DNA of 64,000 nt from Polytrichum commune (Eukaryota; Streptophyta; Polytrichopsida; Polytrichales; Polytrichaceae): contig OX485808.1 in the NCBI GenBank assembly GCA_950295325.1, positions 34,433,180-34,497,179 of the forward strand. Reading direction: 5' to 3'. The notes under the pieces are model-generated. The model had not been told where the DNA came from, did no database searches, and saw only the letters and a list, made by a program, of their open reading frames with translations. Shown here piece by piece: positions 23,622-37,199 of this stretch (its first letter is position 1; each line of letters begins with the position of its first letter). Made by a program: the position numbers and the translations under genes.

Positions 23622-26600
23622 CTCATGAAATTGCCTCAACAAAGTTCATTTGCACAAATTTAAGTGGTTTCTTTGGAGAGAGTGCTTGTGTGTCTTTTAA
23701 CACATGTTCAAATTTTGTGATACAAAAGTTCATCTACTGTGTAAACCGTTATTTTTTTACCCAAAACCGTAAGATCTATTTGCAAAGTTCCAAGAGCAAC
23801 AACTACATTCCCATTCATTGATTTGAGAGCATCGATCCTTCATGTTCTTAGTGGATAGTTCATTATTAAGTGGAGAGAGAGAGAGAGTTGTCTTTTTCAA
23901 AGCTTTTTTCAAAGCTTGATCTTCCTCTTTTCAGAGGCCCTTTCCTTTCTATTCTTCATCAAAATAAAGCAAGGGTGGGTGGGTGGGATTTTCCTCAATC
24001 ACAAATCTATTTCCTTTCAAGTCATAATGTCTATCATTATGCTTGTAGTACTAGGCTTTGTACAATATGGAATGGCTTGATTTTTCAAGAGTTAACTAAA
24101 AACTTTGTCTGTGTGGTATGAGTAGTTAGAATGTAGAGATTTGGTGTGCTCATTACATGACTTGTATACATAAGCTTAGTCCATAACCTAAGTTCAAAAC
24201 CTTAGTTCAAAACAAAGTCTAACTATGCAATGTATTGTGTTTGGAAGCCATTGTAACTAATGTTACCAATGTCACCAATATCATCATCAAGTACTAGGTT
24301 GAGTATATCATATGTAAACTTGTACATATTTATCAATACTGTCTCAACTACTTTGTAGTGGTTGTGTGCTAATCAGAATACTATTTCAAAGCAATAACAC
24401 TACTTTCATGCTTATCATATAATAAGGTGAAAGAGTATTCAAACTTGAACAATGTACTATTGTTGGTGTAGAAAATGTGAAGAGCTAGCCTCACCTGCAC
24501 CCGTGCCAACCCAAACAAACAAAATGTGTGTTAGAAAGGCGTGTGTTAGGTGTCTTCAGCTAAGCTCAGTTGCTATCCATGTCACACGTTAACCTCACCT
24601 GTCAAGTCCATTGATGCTTTGCAAAGACAATACTCATTGCAAATCAATGAGTATACAAACCTGCTCTTTTGCCATGTTGTGTAACTTGATAGTGACAATC
24701 TCTAATTCACCCAATGTCAGTTTTTTCACCTTCCCTCCAACCTTGCTCTCACATTCACGTCCTTCACAAATGTAAAAGAGTTTTCACATGGGAGAAAAGA
24801 GGCTTAAGTATTGGTGTGGTCAAGCAAAGAGGTTGTTTTAGGTCACGGAAACCCTAAAACGTGGAGTATGGTAACTATTTTTTACCATGGTAACTTAACC
24901 CATGGTTAGTTTCAACCATCTGACTATGGTGTTGATTCCCTTAGGTGTCTCAGCCCTATTGGAATGTTCATATTAGATTGTCAGTAATATTACTTTTTAA
25001 TTCAAAGGCAAATTCTAGAGCAAAGCGGGAGAGAGAGAGCCAATTGCTAGTGTTGGCGTGAATGAGTAACACTTCATCTTGATCATAGCCACGAACTCAT
25101 ATGTAAATCTGGAATGGGTCTAATTATTAGGTGCTTACATCTTTACATTTGATGCAATGTAAAAATATTAAATTTGATGCACAACTTCTTGAAAAATAGA
25201 TAAATTGTTGAAGAGCCTCGAGAAATGGGCCCTTTGGAATTAGGGCTTAGTGAAAAACTAAGAGAGAGAAGAAGTAACCACTAGAAAGGGTCCGCCATAC
25301 TTTGTAATAGTTACGATTTATTCTGCGAAGCAGTCATTGTAAGAACATTGAGAAATGGAACAAGGTTGGGGGAGAACACAAGGTGCTCAACGGCACGGGG
25401 CACTAGTCGGATATTAAGATTTAACAAGGGCTTGTTTCGCATGAGGTTGTAGACAAGACAATCCATGTACCGTAGTTTAATAGCAGGTTCGGCACAAAAT
25501 AATTCCTAAAATAGATTCCTAAAATTTTGGAATATTATTGGCATTTTTTGCCGAATATAAAATTAATTATTTTTCAAAATTGCCTAAAAGTAAGAAATTT
25601 TTACTTCTCACTAGAGTTTTACTTACAGTGGAAGCATATGTGAATTTTGAAGGAGAGAAGGTGCTCCTTTTGTAATCAAGCTCACGTACATTAGTCCACA
25701 AAGAATATGGGTTAAGAAGTAGCAAGACTCTAGGCGAGGCTTTTCAAATGTGTTGTACACAAATTTTTGGAGTCCAATTGAGCATAGAAGATGAAGTTTT
25801 TATAGAATTTTGTCCAACTAACAAAAGTTGAGAAATCAATCCTTCTTCCACCTCCAACAAGTTTTGTGTCAAAATAAGTCTTTATGCAAAAGATATGGAC
25901 AAAACATTGCAGCCATGTAAAGATCAAAAAATTAAAATGCGTTCATAACAGTTTTTTGGAGCTCATTTGTGCATAGAAGATCAACTTTTTTGGAATTTTG
26001 TTGGTCTAAGAAAAGTTTTGAAATCAAGTAATATTTCACCTCCAACAAATTTTATGTCATTTGAAGACTCTATGCAAAAGTTATGCGTGTTATAAAAATG
26101 ACGTCTAACTAGGTGCTTCACCTCAAAGTTTACATATCCGCATTGTTGAACACAACTCCACTCTACTTGCATAAAGCACAGAGCATTCTCAACTCTTCAC
26201 TCACATCTTACTTGTCATTCAATGCAAGAGAGATGTACAAGATATAAGTTGAAATAGAAAATTAAAAATGAATGTAAGCCGAATTTTTAAAAATTAAAAG
26301 AGAAAATTGCCGAAAATATGAATATACTATTTTTAGGTGCCGACCTACTTTTTGAACTTTAATTAAATATTAGGCAGCAAGTTGCCTAACCTGCTAGTAA
26401 ACTACGGTATTACCATGCCTAAAACATTGTGCTTAGAAGATGGCACTTGAAAAATTAAAAACAAAAAAGAGAAATCCTCCTACCATTTTCTCACTTTTGA
26501 AATTATTGTTGTCAAATTTATACAAAGGTTTGAATGAATAGTGCCTCTTTTTATTTTAAACATAGCATTTTTTCCCTCCATTTACTTATTAGACTTTACA

Positions 26601-28026
26601 TTAAGGTTGCTTAGTATGGCACCCACACTAATCCCACGAGAATCCCACCTACACAAAACGCAGTGGATGAGTGGTGGCACGAACGGTGGAGATCAAGGGA
26701 GGAGGGTTACATCGGTCAAATCCGACGGTCGAGAAAGCACATGCAACATGGCCTCACCAGAAGCCAGAAGTTGCTTTCATCGCCCATAGACTTCTTCTCG
26801 ATGAGTGTGACTAGAGTTTTCAAATCGAAAGAGAAGCACATCATGGTGAAGGGTATCACGAGACAATGATCATTTGTTACGCATTCCAACTATAAAATAT
26901 GTATGATTTATTATCAAGTTTCTTTGATCTCATTATCTTGGGAACTCTTATAATTGAGTCTTTGACAATGTGACTTGACCTTGAATGATGAACCCAAGAC
27001 ACTACTTAGGTACCTGAAAACTATGCAATTGACAAAGAGGAGGTCCACAAATATCACGAATTGAAAACATCTTCATGCCAAGAGAACAATAGACTCGTAC
27101 ATCATGGATGTAATATTAGAGCAAGCTTTTCCCCTTGGTGTTTGTGCCATGTGTCATTCTTGCATGATGGTGTTGGTTTGGTGTTGTCTTTTTTTTTTTG
27201 TATCATTTGGGTGTCTATCATGAGGATTTCACATTTCTTGATACCAGTAGGTTATGCGTATGTGATGGTATTATTGTTTACGCTATCTACTAGACCATGC
27301 AAAGAGCCTTCGTACCTAGGTAAAATTGTCCTAGTATCAATATGGTTTAGAATGGTATTAACCCAAATAATGCTTTAGGTACAGTGCGAAGATTCTCTCA
27401 CCTTGACATGTCCACCGAATATTGATATTTGATTAGTTATTACAATTTGGATACCCAGGGATAAGTTCTTTGATACCATTATTAATGTTGATTATTGATA
27501 CCCGTGCATTCACCTATATCTCTTACCAACATTGGTCGACACCCACTTAAATTTTGTTTAATTAAGCATAAAACCCCATTTGTGCCAAGAAGCCTTTCCT
27601 ACGGTATTTGGTGGGCCCTAAAAGAAGAGAACCTATTGTAGACCTCCGTAACAAGCAAGCTAACGCACAAGATGATCTAAGCTTGTGCCCCTCCATGGCT
27701 TGCCACCGCTTTTTGTGCCATGTGGCCAATTGCTTCCTTTTGTTCCCGTCCTTGTTTCCCCTCCACATCATATGTTTGCCTAATCATGATAGAGCAAAGT
27801 GCACCGCCAAAAGGTGCCGTGGCCTTGGTGCAAACACTTGTGTAAAGGAGCGACTTGTTCAAGTCCTCAAAAATTTGGGGACCTCAACATGGCCTTTTAG
27901 GGGTCGGGCATGTACCATTTTATTTTATTTAGCTCGAAATTCAAAAAATGGAATATTTATTAGAACTATAACATGAACATTGAAAATTAATTTTTTTTTG
28001 TTTTTTCACTTCTTCTATCAAGCAAC
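23622..28026. other. Gene-free AT-rich stretch
   Basis: No gene recognised. It contains a two-copy direct repeat at 25769-26095 and scattered short frames without motifs (for example 26541-26869, 27061-27378 and 27608-27976). Confidence 0.4.
25769..26095. repeat. Two-copy direct repeat of about 190-bp period
   Basis: Copies at about 25769-25905 and 25958-26095 share the order GGAG-TC, GCATAGAAGAT, GAATTTTG, AAAAGTT, GAAATCAA, CACCTCCAACAA, TTTT-TGTCA and TATGCAAAAG. They are diverged. This style of repeat is common in plant LTR-element untranslated regions, but no LTR was identified here. Confidence 0.5.
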
Positions 28027-28044
28027 AAGTTTGGTAGACCCTGG

Positions 28045-28198
28045 TCCGAGATGACCCTAAACTACCAGATGATAGTGGAAAGGTATCCAAACCGAACGTA
28101 GTGGTTGGCGGTTCGATTCCCGTCCGTGAAACTGTCTATCTACTTGACGGAAACTAACCAGGTGGTTAAGCACCTCCTGTGTTCCAAAAACAAATAAA
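28045..28198 (+). mobile_element. tRNA-derived SINE with 18-bp target-site duplication
   Basis: The 18-base sequence AAGTTTGGTAGACCCTGG lies directly before (28027-28044) and directly after (28199-28216) a 154-bp body. The body carries a perfect RNA polymerase III box B (GGTTCGATTCC, 28110-28120) and a weak box A-like GATGATAGTGG about 30 bp upstream. It ends in an A-rich tail (CCAAAAACAAATAAA). Head, tail and long target duplication together are the hallmarks of a SINE moved by LINE-type retrotransposition. The intact duplication suggests a fairly recent insertion. Confidence 0.85.
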
Positions 28199-28216
28199 AA
28201 GTTTGGTAGACCCTGG

Positions 28217-31200
28217 CAAAGTCATAACATCTCTTAATAGTAGTAGATTTTTAAGGTCATTCGAATAATTGGAAACCATGGGTCCTCTCCATCAAGAATT
28301 TAGCATGAGTGGAGGAGGATATTCGGCATCCCAACCATGCATTCACAATTAATATGTGTGAGGTCACTCGGACCTATCAAATGCTATGCAAGCATTGAAG
28401 AATGTTATGGTTGTTTTCATTGCTACACAATCACAACCAAGAAGAGTACTCTAAGTTTCTATGATAACCGCCAATTATTAATTCAAAAAAGGAAATACCA
28501 ATTTATTGAAAAATCCAAATTGTTAGTGAAAACAAATTCTCGCAAATTAATGTTTACACCAATGTCATCCAATTCCACTAAAATTGGTGAATCTCGTGCA
28601 CATCAGTTCTATGTGATTTTTCTTCTTGACTACTTATTTGACAAACTCAAAACCAACATAACATTATTCAACCATGTGGGTCGGTTCCATGACCCTAGAA
28701 TATGTTAATTACATCATGTGGGGACCCCAAACAAATGAGTCGGTATATATACATACATATAGATAGATAGATAGATAGATAGATAGATTTTTTGTTTGCT
28801 ATCCATATGTTCAAGCTGATACTTGGACATTTGAGTGGAGTTATACTCACAACACTATTCACAGAAAAACATTGTTCATCTTGGTATTATTTGCTGAAAA
28901 TAGTATTCATAATAGCATTATTACTAAATATATTGACAATATTGACAATATTCTTACTATTTTATACTGGCACTATTCATTACTTGTATTTAAGTGTGAA
29001 TTCTTCTTGTTTTCTAGGTTTCTTCCCATGAAGGTAAGATATTGGAGGCCCATGCCATATGCTACATATAGAATGAAACACAACCATGCACTTGAATATT
29101 GTTACGAGTCCAATTAATTTACGGTAAGAAAGAAAAAGGAAAGTGGCAATTTTGTCAATCTCATGACTCATGAACCAAACATAACCTACATTAGTTAGGT
29201 TATGAATCATGCCAAATGGTCTCACCTAGTGAACACGACTAACACAACTAGGTACCTTAGTTCACTAGGATACTTGTCATTCATTAATTCAAGAAAACCA
29301 AAACCAACATGTGAAAATCAATCTTCAAGTTGACATCATACAATCCTATTCAAATTTTCCCATATTTGTATTATTCATGTTTGACCTTTGCTTGTTTCAT
29401 GTAAAGTGACACATCATAGACGTATTCAAAACCATTATTACGAATATAGAGACAAATTGTTATTACTCTATGCCCAAGTTCAACCATTATATAAAAGCCT
29501 ATCATATTATGTTATATTGGTTTGTATTGCTACTTTGGACTAGTATATACACATACACACACATTCAAGTATCTATATTGGGATTCAATGTTTTATGATA
29601 CTTGTAAGATATGGGTATTTGAGGAATTTGTGTTTTCAATACCATTCAAGTCTATATACCATCCAAGGGTCTTCGTAGCATTGTATAGTCACCTTGGTCA
29701 TCAATACGGTTTAGAATGGCATTGACCCAATTAATAACTTAAATATACATAAATAAATAAATAAATAAATCTCTTGATATATCTAGCAAATGAACCTTAT
29801 GGCAGGACTCTGGTGCCTCCTTAGCGATTGGTCTTGTGGTTGTAAGTGATCAAAAATAGAAACCAACTTCAATCATCAGAGCGTGTATAAGATGTCGAGA
29901 TAATCTCAACGTCGCTTTGATCGCCTTCAACTGACCATTTTTGACATTGACACGAGCTTTAAGGTTTATCCAACACAAGTGTCCCGCCATAAGATTCAAA
30001 TATCAACATTGATTATTGATACCATGCATTCACCTATATATTGCTCCAACATTGATGTGGATATCACGAGCCCTCATTTAAAACACAAAATTTGGGATAT
30101 CACAATAACAACACACTAATGGGACTTGGTTCTTGTACCAAGCTCGCATTAATCCTTAAAAGACCAAGGGGCTCAATGTGTTGCATGTAAGGTATATATA
30201 ACACCAAGACTTGAAATCATACTTATGGGTTTTAAGTATCAATTCGTACATCATTTTATGTCAAAGGCAAATAAAAATATACTCATATGTGACGTTGATG
30301 ATTTAAGAAACACACACACACACACACACACAACATCCAAGGGCACCTAGACAATGTATTTGAACCCAACTCTTCAATAACATCAAAGACATTCAACCTG
30401 TTTGAAAAATACACTTCAAAAATGAGTTAGACTTTGATAAGGCCACTTTTAACATATTTTAGCTCAGAACAAAACGTACGTTACTCCAATAGGTACACTT
30501 CTTTGTGTGTGAGAGCCGTGAATTGAGACCTCCATTAGGCCCTAGTTGAAACTCATATCGATGTTAGGACCTGGATCGGTTATGGCTTTACGAAGACTCC
30601 TATCACCATGGGATTCAAGGGAACGCAAGATTTGGTAAATTTGATAAGTCATTTGACAGTACTTCAACGAGGACCTGGATTGGGATCTCACTTTGTGAGC
30701 TTAGGGTACATACTTCATTGGGCACCAGCTTGGGACCTCGATTTATCAGCAGGACCTGGCCTAGAATATTGGGATTATGACATGGAATCTCATGGCTTGA
30801 GGTAGAGCCTGGACCGCAATTGGTCCCCTCAAGGATCGGGTTGAGCATGAGGTGGATTTGTGGACCTCAACCTCACATACCTATAAAATGATTTTGGTTC
30901 ACAACACCTACGGTGAGGGTGCGGTAAAAACACCCTCCTCTTAAGTTTACTCTTAATTAGTTTTGATTTGGTCCCATTAGACTAAATCGAGGTCTTCAAT
31001 CCCAAGTCATGGGTCAAGTACATTGAACCACGTGCACATGTGGGCAGGTAAGTGGGCTGGGAGATGGTTAATTGGGTAGGTGTGGATAGGTAGGTCACCA
31101 TGTGGCACACAACAGGTGTTTGATATGCATGTCCACATGCATCCCAACGCTATGCTATATTACATAGGTTTTGCATTTCAGAATTCGAGCTTTTTCAATG

Positions 31201-33681
31201 TACACTTTGAGATACTCAAACACCCAAGTGGTGTTCATATTTGTCTTATGGAGACTTGAATGTAAATCTAAGTGCAAAAATATGTTGCAATGTTGCTCTC
31301 GTTGGCATGGCTCCTCGAAAACAGTTGGAGCTAAAGGAAAAGAAAAATTAATTAAAGTTGTATTTTATTGGCTTTGTCCCGTATCATGGGATAAGAGCAT
31401 TGTGGAGATTGCCTTTGAGTGGTAATAGGGCCTATGTAATACATGTCAGAATTGAATGAGTAAGGTTTGATGAAGCTAAGTGAGAGCTTGTTGGAACCTC
31501 AGTGAAATTTCCAATACAATATGAAAGAGCTAGTATTAAAGAATGATTACTTTTAAAATATTATCTTAGGATAGAGCCTCTTATGGCAAAGGCACATTCC
31601 ATTGTGTTTCTTTGAGCTATCTAATTGCTTATATCAAGTGACAACAATAACAAACATGTATAGTTTCAATTGCAAGCACCTTGCATTCGTTTCAACTACC
31701 TATATGTTTGCTTCCACAACTTTACTTTACTTTACTTTCACTAAAAGTATTTGATATCTGCATAATTCCACAAATGTTACTACACCGCTTATGGTATTTA
31801 ATGTCACGTGCGTAATAGTGTCACCTACCCTATTTCAAGGTGTATCCTAGGTTACGCCGATGATTAACAACTTCACCATAAGTGTCAACTCATGACACTT
31901 GGCATTCAAGTGTGCATACTGATATCTTGGCATGAGAATTCTCAATAATGTTATGAAGTGCATACCTATGTTACACAACAGTCTACAAGTTGACTGAAGT
32001 GTACACAAATGACACTTGCCATCAAGTATGTCTTCCTCTTGCATACAAAAACGCAAGACTATCATCTCAAAAATCCCAATGTGATACTCTAAATGTCATA
32101 ATGTAGTTATTTTTCACTTAAAGAAGTTACTTATGTTGAGGAATGGAATCATATTGGCAATTATTGACACTTTGAGACCTCTAGGCATCTAGTTTAGGCC
32201 TTTGCAAATAGTGTATGTGACACTAAATACCATAAATGGTGTACTTCTATATTCATGCTTCAATTATTGCAAGTAATGTTGTCATTGTTGCCATCATCGC
32301 ACGATAAATCCACACTTTCATAGTAATAAGAAGACAATGACAATGCTTCAATTAAAGACAAGGACAAGGAGAGTGTGCACACCTCGGGCTGCTACATTAA
32401 TATTACCATCCTTAATGTCACTACCTCTCTTATATCCCCAAACCCTAGGGAAAGGATGTTCTCAGTTCAAATCTCCCTACTTGTTGTCACATTTCCCTCC
32501 CATATATCATGGATTTTGACATTAAAGTGTTCCACCAAAGAATTCAAACCACATGTTCACATGCATCACATTGTCATCATTGTAATTATTGTCATTATTG
32601 CAATGGTGTTATTCCATAATGTCACACTAATTTTATATTACCACACATCCATATTACCACTACATACCTCCTCCTACCAACGTACGTATGGTAGAGTTTT
32701 CAAGTCATTCTCACCGCTTTCATATTGTCGACCAACTAAACAAAATCGATGGCTGAAAGAAGGTTTGAAAACAAATATGAAAAATGCAGTCAATAAGGGT
32801 GATCAGGTTACCTTAGGGGATGGATGGATGTGATGGTCATGGTCATGGTCCCCATGTGGTCCTCATGGCAATACGTTGCCATGATGCGATGTATTAACAC
32901 ATGTCATGATGAGGATTGTAACAAGAGATGACGAGGTCGAGTAGGGTGGATGACGTGACCGTTGTGTGTGAGCTGGAGGTGCAGTTGTTTCAAGACTGAC
33001 GTGACACTCCAACATGGCACAAGATTACGAGGGGGCATGTTACAGATGATCATACAACTCCTCTTTCTTCATATCCTACATGATTCCTTGAACTTTTCTT
33101 TGTAAAGTATTTGCGCCCTGAAGACTCTTGTAAAGCTCAGGGCATGTTACAAAACATGTCTAGATAAAGTATGCGCAAATTGGAGTTAGGGTGTGCCTCC
33201 CGAGGATGCTCGGTGTAGGAGATGACTTTGACGAACCTCCATTTCTTAAAAGAAAATAGATCCTTTGGGCTTGATAATGTTGGGGAAGATGAGGACTTTC
33301 TCGAACACCAAACCTAACTTCGTCAACAAGTCAACAATAAATGGCCGTTGGCGATTCACGAGAAGAAACACATAGTGTGTTCAAATTTCATACACCTAAC
33401 ATAATTCCCCCCATTCCCTCAAGGAGTATCATATTAGAATTGACAAGGATTTCGGGATGTGAATGGGCTCCCATTGGCCCCCCTGCAGTTAGTTGAGGAC
33501 CAATTACTTTGAGAACTACATACATGCCTTGGAATCCGCATTCAACTTCAACCAGGTGACATATATGCGGACATGGATTGTGACGTGAGTTGGCCCTTGA
33601 TATATCCTTTAATAAATTTATTCAAAACTGAATGAGGGTGGGTGGACTATACCTGTTGTGTGCAATTTGATTGCACCACGC
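28217..33681. other. Gene-free AT-rich stretch
   Basis: No gene recognised. It contains a (GATA)n tract (about 28763-28788), an (AAAT)n tract (about 29749-29770), a (CA)n tract (about 30309-30331), a family D copy (about 30125-30400) and CACTAAAT-type fragments (about 31800-32250). The longest frame (32375-32833) has no motif. Confidence 0.4.
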
Positions 33682-33684
33682 TAA

Positions 33685-34038
33685 GGGCCGGTTTACACTA
33701 CGGTGGAGAAGTCCACCGGTCATGAAAAAAAGGGCGTTTCTCAATTGTGATTGGTCGAAAATGCAACTCTTGACCGGTGGGTGTTTACACTAGGTGAAGA
33801 AAACAATGGTGGTGAACTTTTCTCATGGATGATAAAATGACATGGCTGCCTACATGGCGGCACTTTTTGGAGTTGGGCTTCTCCGGCCTCAAGAGGCCGG
33901 AGAAGCCCAACTCAATAAAAATATTTTATTGCCTTTAATTCTTCTCCGGCACATCCACCATTTGCCTCATATAACCATGTCTTGGCCAAGCATTCTTGAC
34001 CGACCGGAGGCCTTCTCCACCGTAGTGTAAACCAGCCC
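33685..34038. mobile_element. PIF/Harbinger-like MITE 2 with TAA target duplication
   Basis: Left end GGGCCGGTTTACACTACGGT; right end, reverse-complemented, GGGCTGGTTTACACTACGGT. The inverted repeat runs about 27 bp with one mismatch. TAA flanks both sides (33682-33684 and 34039-34041). In the middle is a perfect hairpin: 21-bp arms at 33870-33890 and 33893-33913, separated by AA. It encodes nothing and is 354 bp. Its ends are related to, but different from, those of the element at 23087-23618. Confidence 0.85.
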
Positions 34039-34041
34039 TAA

Positions 34042-37000
34042 TTTACCAACATTCCACACCATTTTGAATATGTATTATGGGGTATCGGTCCATGTTAAGG
34101 AAACTTGGGATCCAAACCACCTCTTGTTAAGTAGATGGACTTTGCTTTCGGATCAGTCGTTTCTCAAACAAGGGAGGGAGGGGGGGGGTAATTTTCTTAA
34201 GTGGAACCATCAAATGTGCTGGTAAAGTGATGTCACATTAGCGCCACTTTAATTATTCATAGCTTGAACCCAGTGTAAACCTTGTGGGTTCATAAACTTG
34301 TTCTCTACTAGTACGACTGTCTAGATTTCTGAGTGGAAAAAAAAAAATCTCTATGTGAGTATGTAGTACACTGAGGTGGGGATGATTCATTCACTAATAA
34401 GGTACGTGGTGTTAGGTGGTCCCTATTTTCAGTCCTCTTATTTCTCGTCGTTGATTCGAGTGCCGAAACTTGACCCCTACGTCTAAGAGGCCAAGATTGG
34501 GCCTCTACAAGCACAAAAAACATGTGTTTGAGCTACATACTTTCGTTTTTTAGCTTATTAAAAGTGATCCTATCTGAAATCAACTTGTTCTTCAAGTGCA
34601 CTATGTGACAAGTTAAACACGTTGGTGTTATTAAAAGATTAAGTTCAAATGCGCAACTTGGGTGCCCTTGAATGCACATACATATGTTGTATTTTGATCA
34701 TCAATATCTAGTGAGAGTATTGTTTTTTTTCTCCTTGACATAAGACAATGTATATAATAAGGTCTTAAACACATAAATGTATATAGAACATGATTTACAC
34801 ACCTAGTGAAACCCATGTAAATCTTGTATATGACCATACATTGAGACTGAATTTCCTTTTAAGGGTTAAGGTAGACTAGCAAACCTATGTTGAATCTAAT
34901 GAAAATCTTTGATTATGTAAGCATTGATACCACCAAATATAAGGCCACTTCACACACACAAGCCAAGGGCCGTGATCATGTAATTGTGAGGGCCCTCAAC
35001 TCTCATCCAAAGGTCATACCAACTGTTTAATTGATATGATACGCCGGAGTTTGTGTCAGGTTTACCTCTTGGAGGTGGGAGAAAACGGGGTTGGTATTGG
35101 ACAATAACATGAGCAATTTGGGATGAGTGTTGGGATGAATTTGGGAGTTGTTTGCAATGGAAACAAATAAATGAATCTAGAGAGGGATTTAAGTAGCTAG
35201 GGGTAAATGACTTCAAAACTTTGCAGTATGTTCATATGATGCGCAATTTATTTCATTTATGTTTCTACCATGTCCAAGCCAATTTGCCAAACTATTCACA
35301 AATACCACTCAGTGTCTTGGCGTCTCCAAGTCCAACTAGTTACATGTTGTGATCTTTTGATTTTTCTTTTCCTCATTAAGTTGAGATATATTCCATAGAT
35401 TCCTCTAAAATGATCAATGTTCTACATGAAGTCTTGAACTTCAATTGGTTCGTCTGTAACTAGCAATCAGTTCTCATTGGTCATTGATACCACTAATCCA
35501 AATGGAATCCAAAGATAGGTCAAAGCATCCTCTACCTTACAGCAAAGCGGCAAGTGGAAAGCAAATATTGTCATGTAGAATATGGAACTATGATTTCCAA
35601 CAACACCTCAAGAGGGCTATTATTGAAGTGGACAAATTCATGGTCAACACACCATCTCTCACACCATTCAAACACTTTAAAGGGTTTGGAAACTCAAATT
35701 AAATATGGCCACATTGGAGCAAAGTCACAAGGATCCAATCCTTGAGTCATTATGGACCTTAATCAATAATAGAGTAGATGAAAATTTGGAAACCTTGATA
35801 GTCCACACTTCTTCAATATCCCATTGCTAATTATGAAACATATGTATCATGGATTTTGGTCCTATAGTATCACATCAAATGGCCATATTATCCACTCTAA
35901 TCGTGGAAAAAGAGAATTATAGCAACCCACATGAAATATATGGAAATGAAATACATGAGATGTGGTCCACATAACATCACTAAGCAACTACATGATGGTT
36001 TCTTTCCAAAGTGCTCCTCACAGACGGAAGATCCCATAATCAAAGGAGCATTATGATACTCGGTCCCATGGAATATAGCCAAGGAGTTGTGTAATGTTAT
36101 GCACACCGCCTATATTCAAAGTTGGAATTTTACAGTGGTTCTTTGAACTTTATGTGGTTCCCAATAATTACACATTTTAGTGTGCACCAATGTGCCCAAC
36201 TAGGTTGATCCATGTTGATTTATTGATATTCCACACTATTTAAAGAAGTAATTACCATAATAATAAAATACACCAAATACACTTCTTTATTGTGGTTTCT
36301 ATGATAAAAATAGTTTATTTAATTATAAGTTATTTGGTTACTTCTTTTAACCGGACACATATGTTTAAGTGGTATGTGGTTAGGTGTGGCTCTAAGAATT
36401 GATACTAGAAAGATACGTGTTTAAAGGAAATCATACTGTTTACTTAAAGCATGATAGTTATCCTCAACTCAAATAATATACAAAATTGGATGTGATCTTT
36501 ATATATTTAGTGAGCACGAGAATTGTCACTTTGAGGATGAATAAGATGTTCATATAATGTCCAAAAGTAATGAGGAAAGTGGCTACAACCTCAATATGGA
36601 TTTGCTCACCATCTTGTTCTAAGTTGAATCATGTTTCATATCCTAGAGAGAAGTGAGCTACGTTGTTTATCCCAATTTGTGCGTGTGGTACTGATTCCCG
36701 AAACACACACTATTTTGCCAAATCTCAAAAGTAATGAGAGTTGAAATTTAGATTGAGTGGTATAATATTCATGAATACATGCTCATTTACCACATATTTC
36801 AAGAAAATTAGTGCGTGCTTTAAGATGCTTTTAGAGTGATAAGAAAATCATATGCAAACACATGCTTGTTAATGAATAATGTTGGCGTTTTCAATGAAAA
36901 CGTTGCTATATGATACGTTCAATGAATAATGCCGGATAAACAATACTTCCTAGATCTTTTGGTGACACTAATTTCATAACGTAAAGAAATTTAGTATCAC

Positions 37001-37110
37001 CTTCACTAATTTCCCACTCGCACTATAAGCCCTCCCTCACTAATTGGGTTAATCACTCTTGTCAGAAAAAGTGACCATTTAAGACCCATCTACCTTAGGT
37101 CCCAAGCACC
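34042..37110. other. Gene-free AT-rich stretch
   Basis: No gene recognised. It contains a family D fragment (about 34940-35040) and a family B copy (about 36330-36560). Confidence 0.4.
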
Positions 37111-37199
37111 CCAAGCGCCCTTGGAGGCTCGAGAATCTAGCCCAAGCAAGGTTTGGCACGTGGATCCATTCAGGATCTCGATCAGGAACGGGATTGGCA

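Noticed and set aside
32860-33420. Possible LTR fragment
   Set aside because: The sequence GGGGCATGTTACA has the flavour of an LTR, but no paired LTR, primer-binding site, polypurine tract or polymerase motif was seen.
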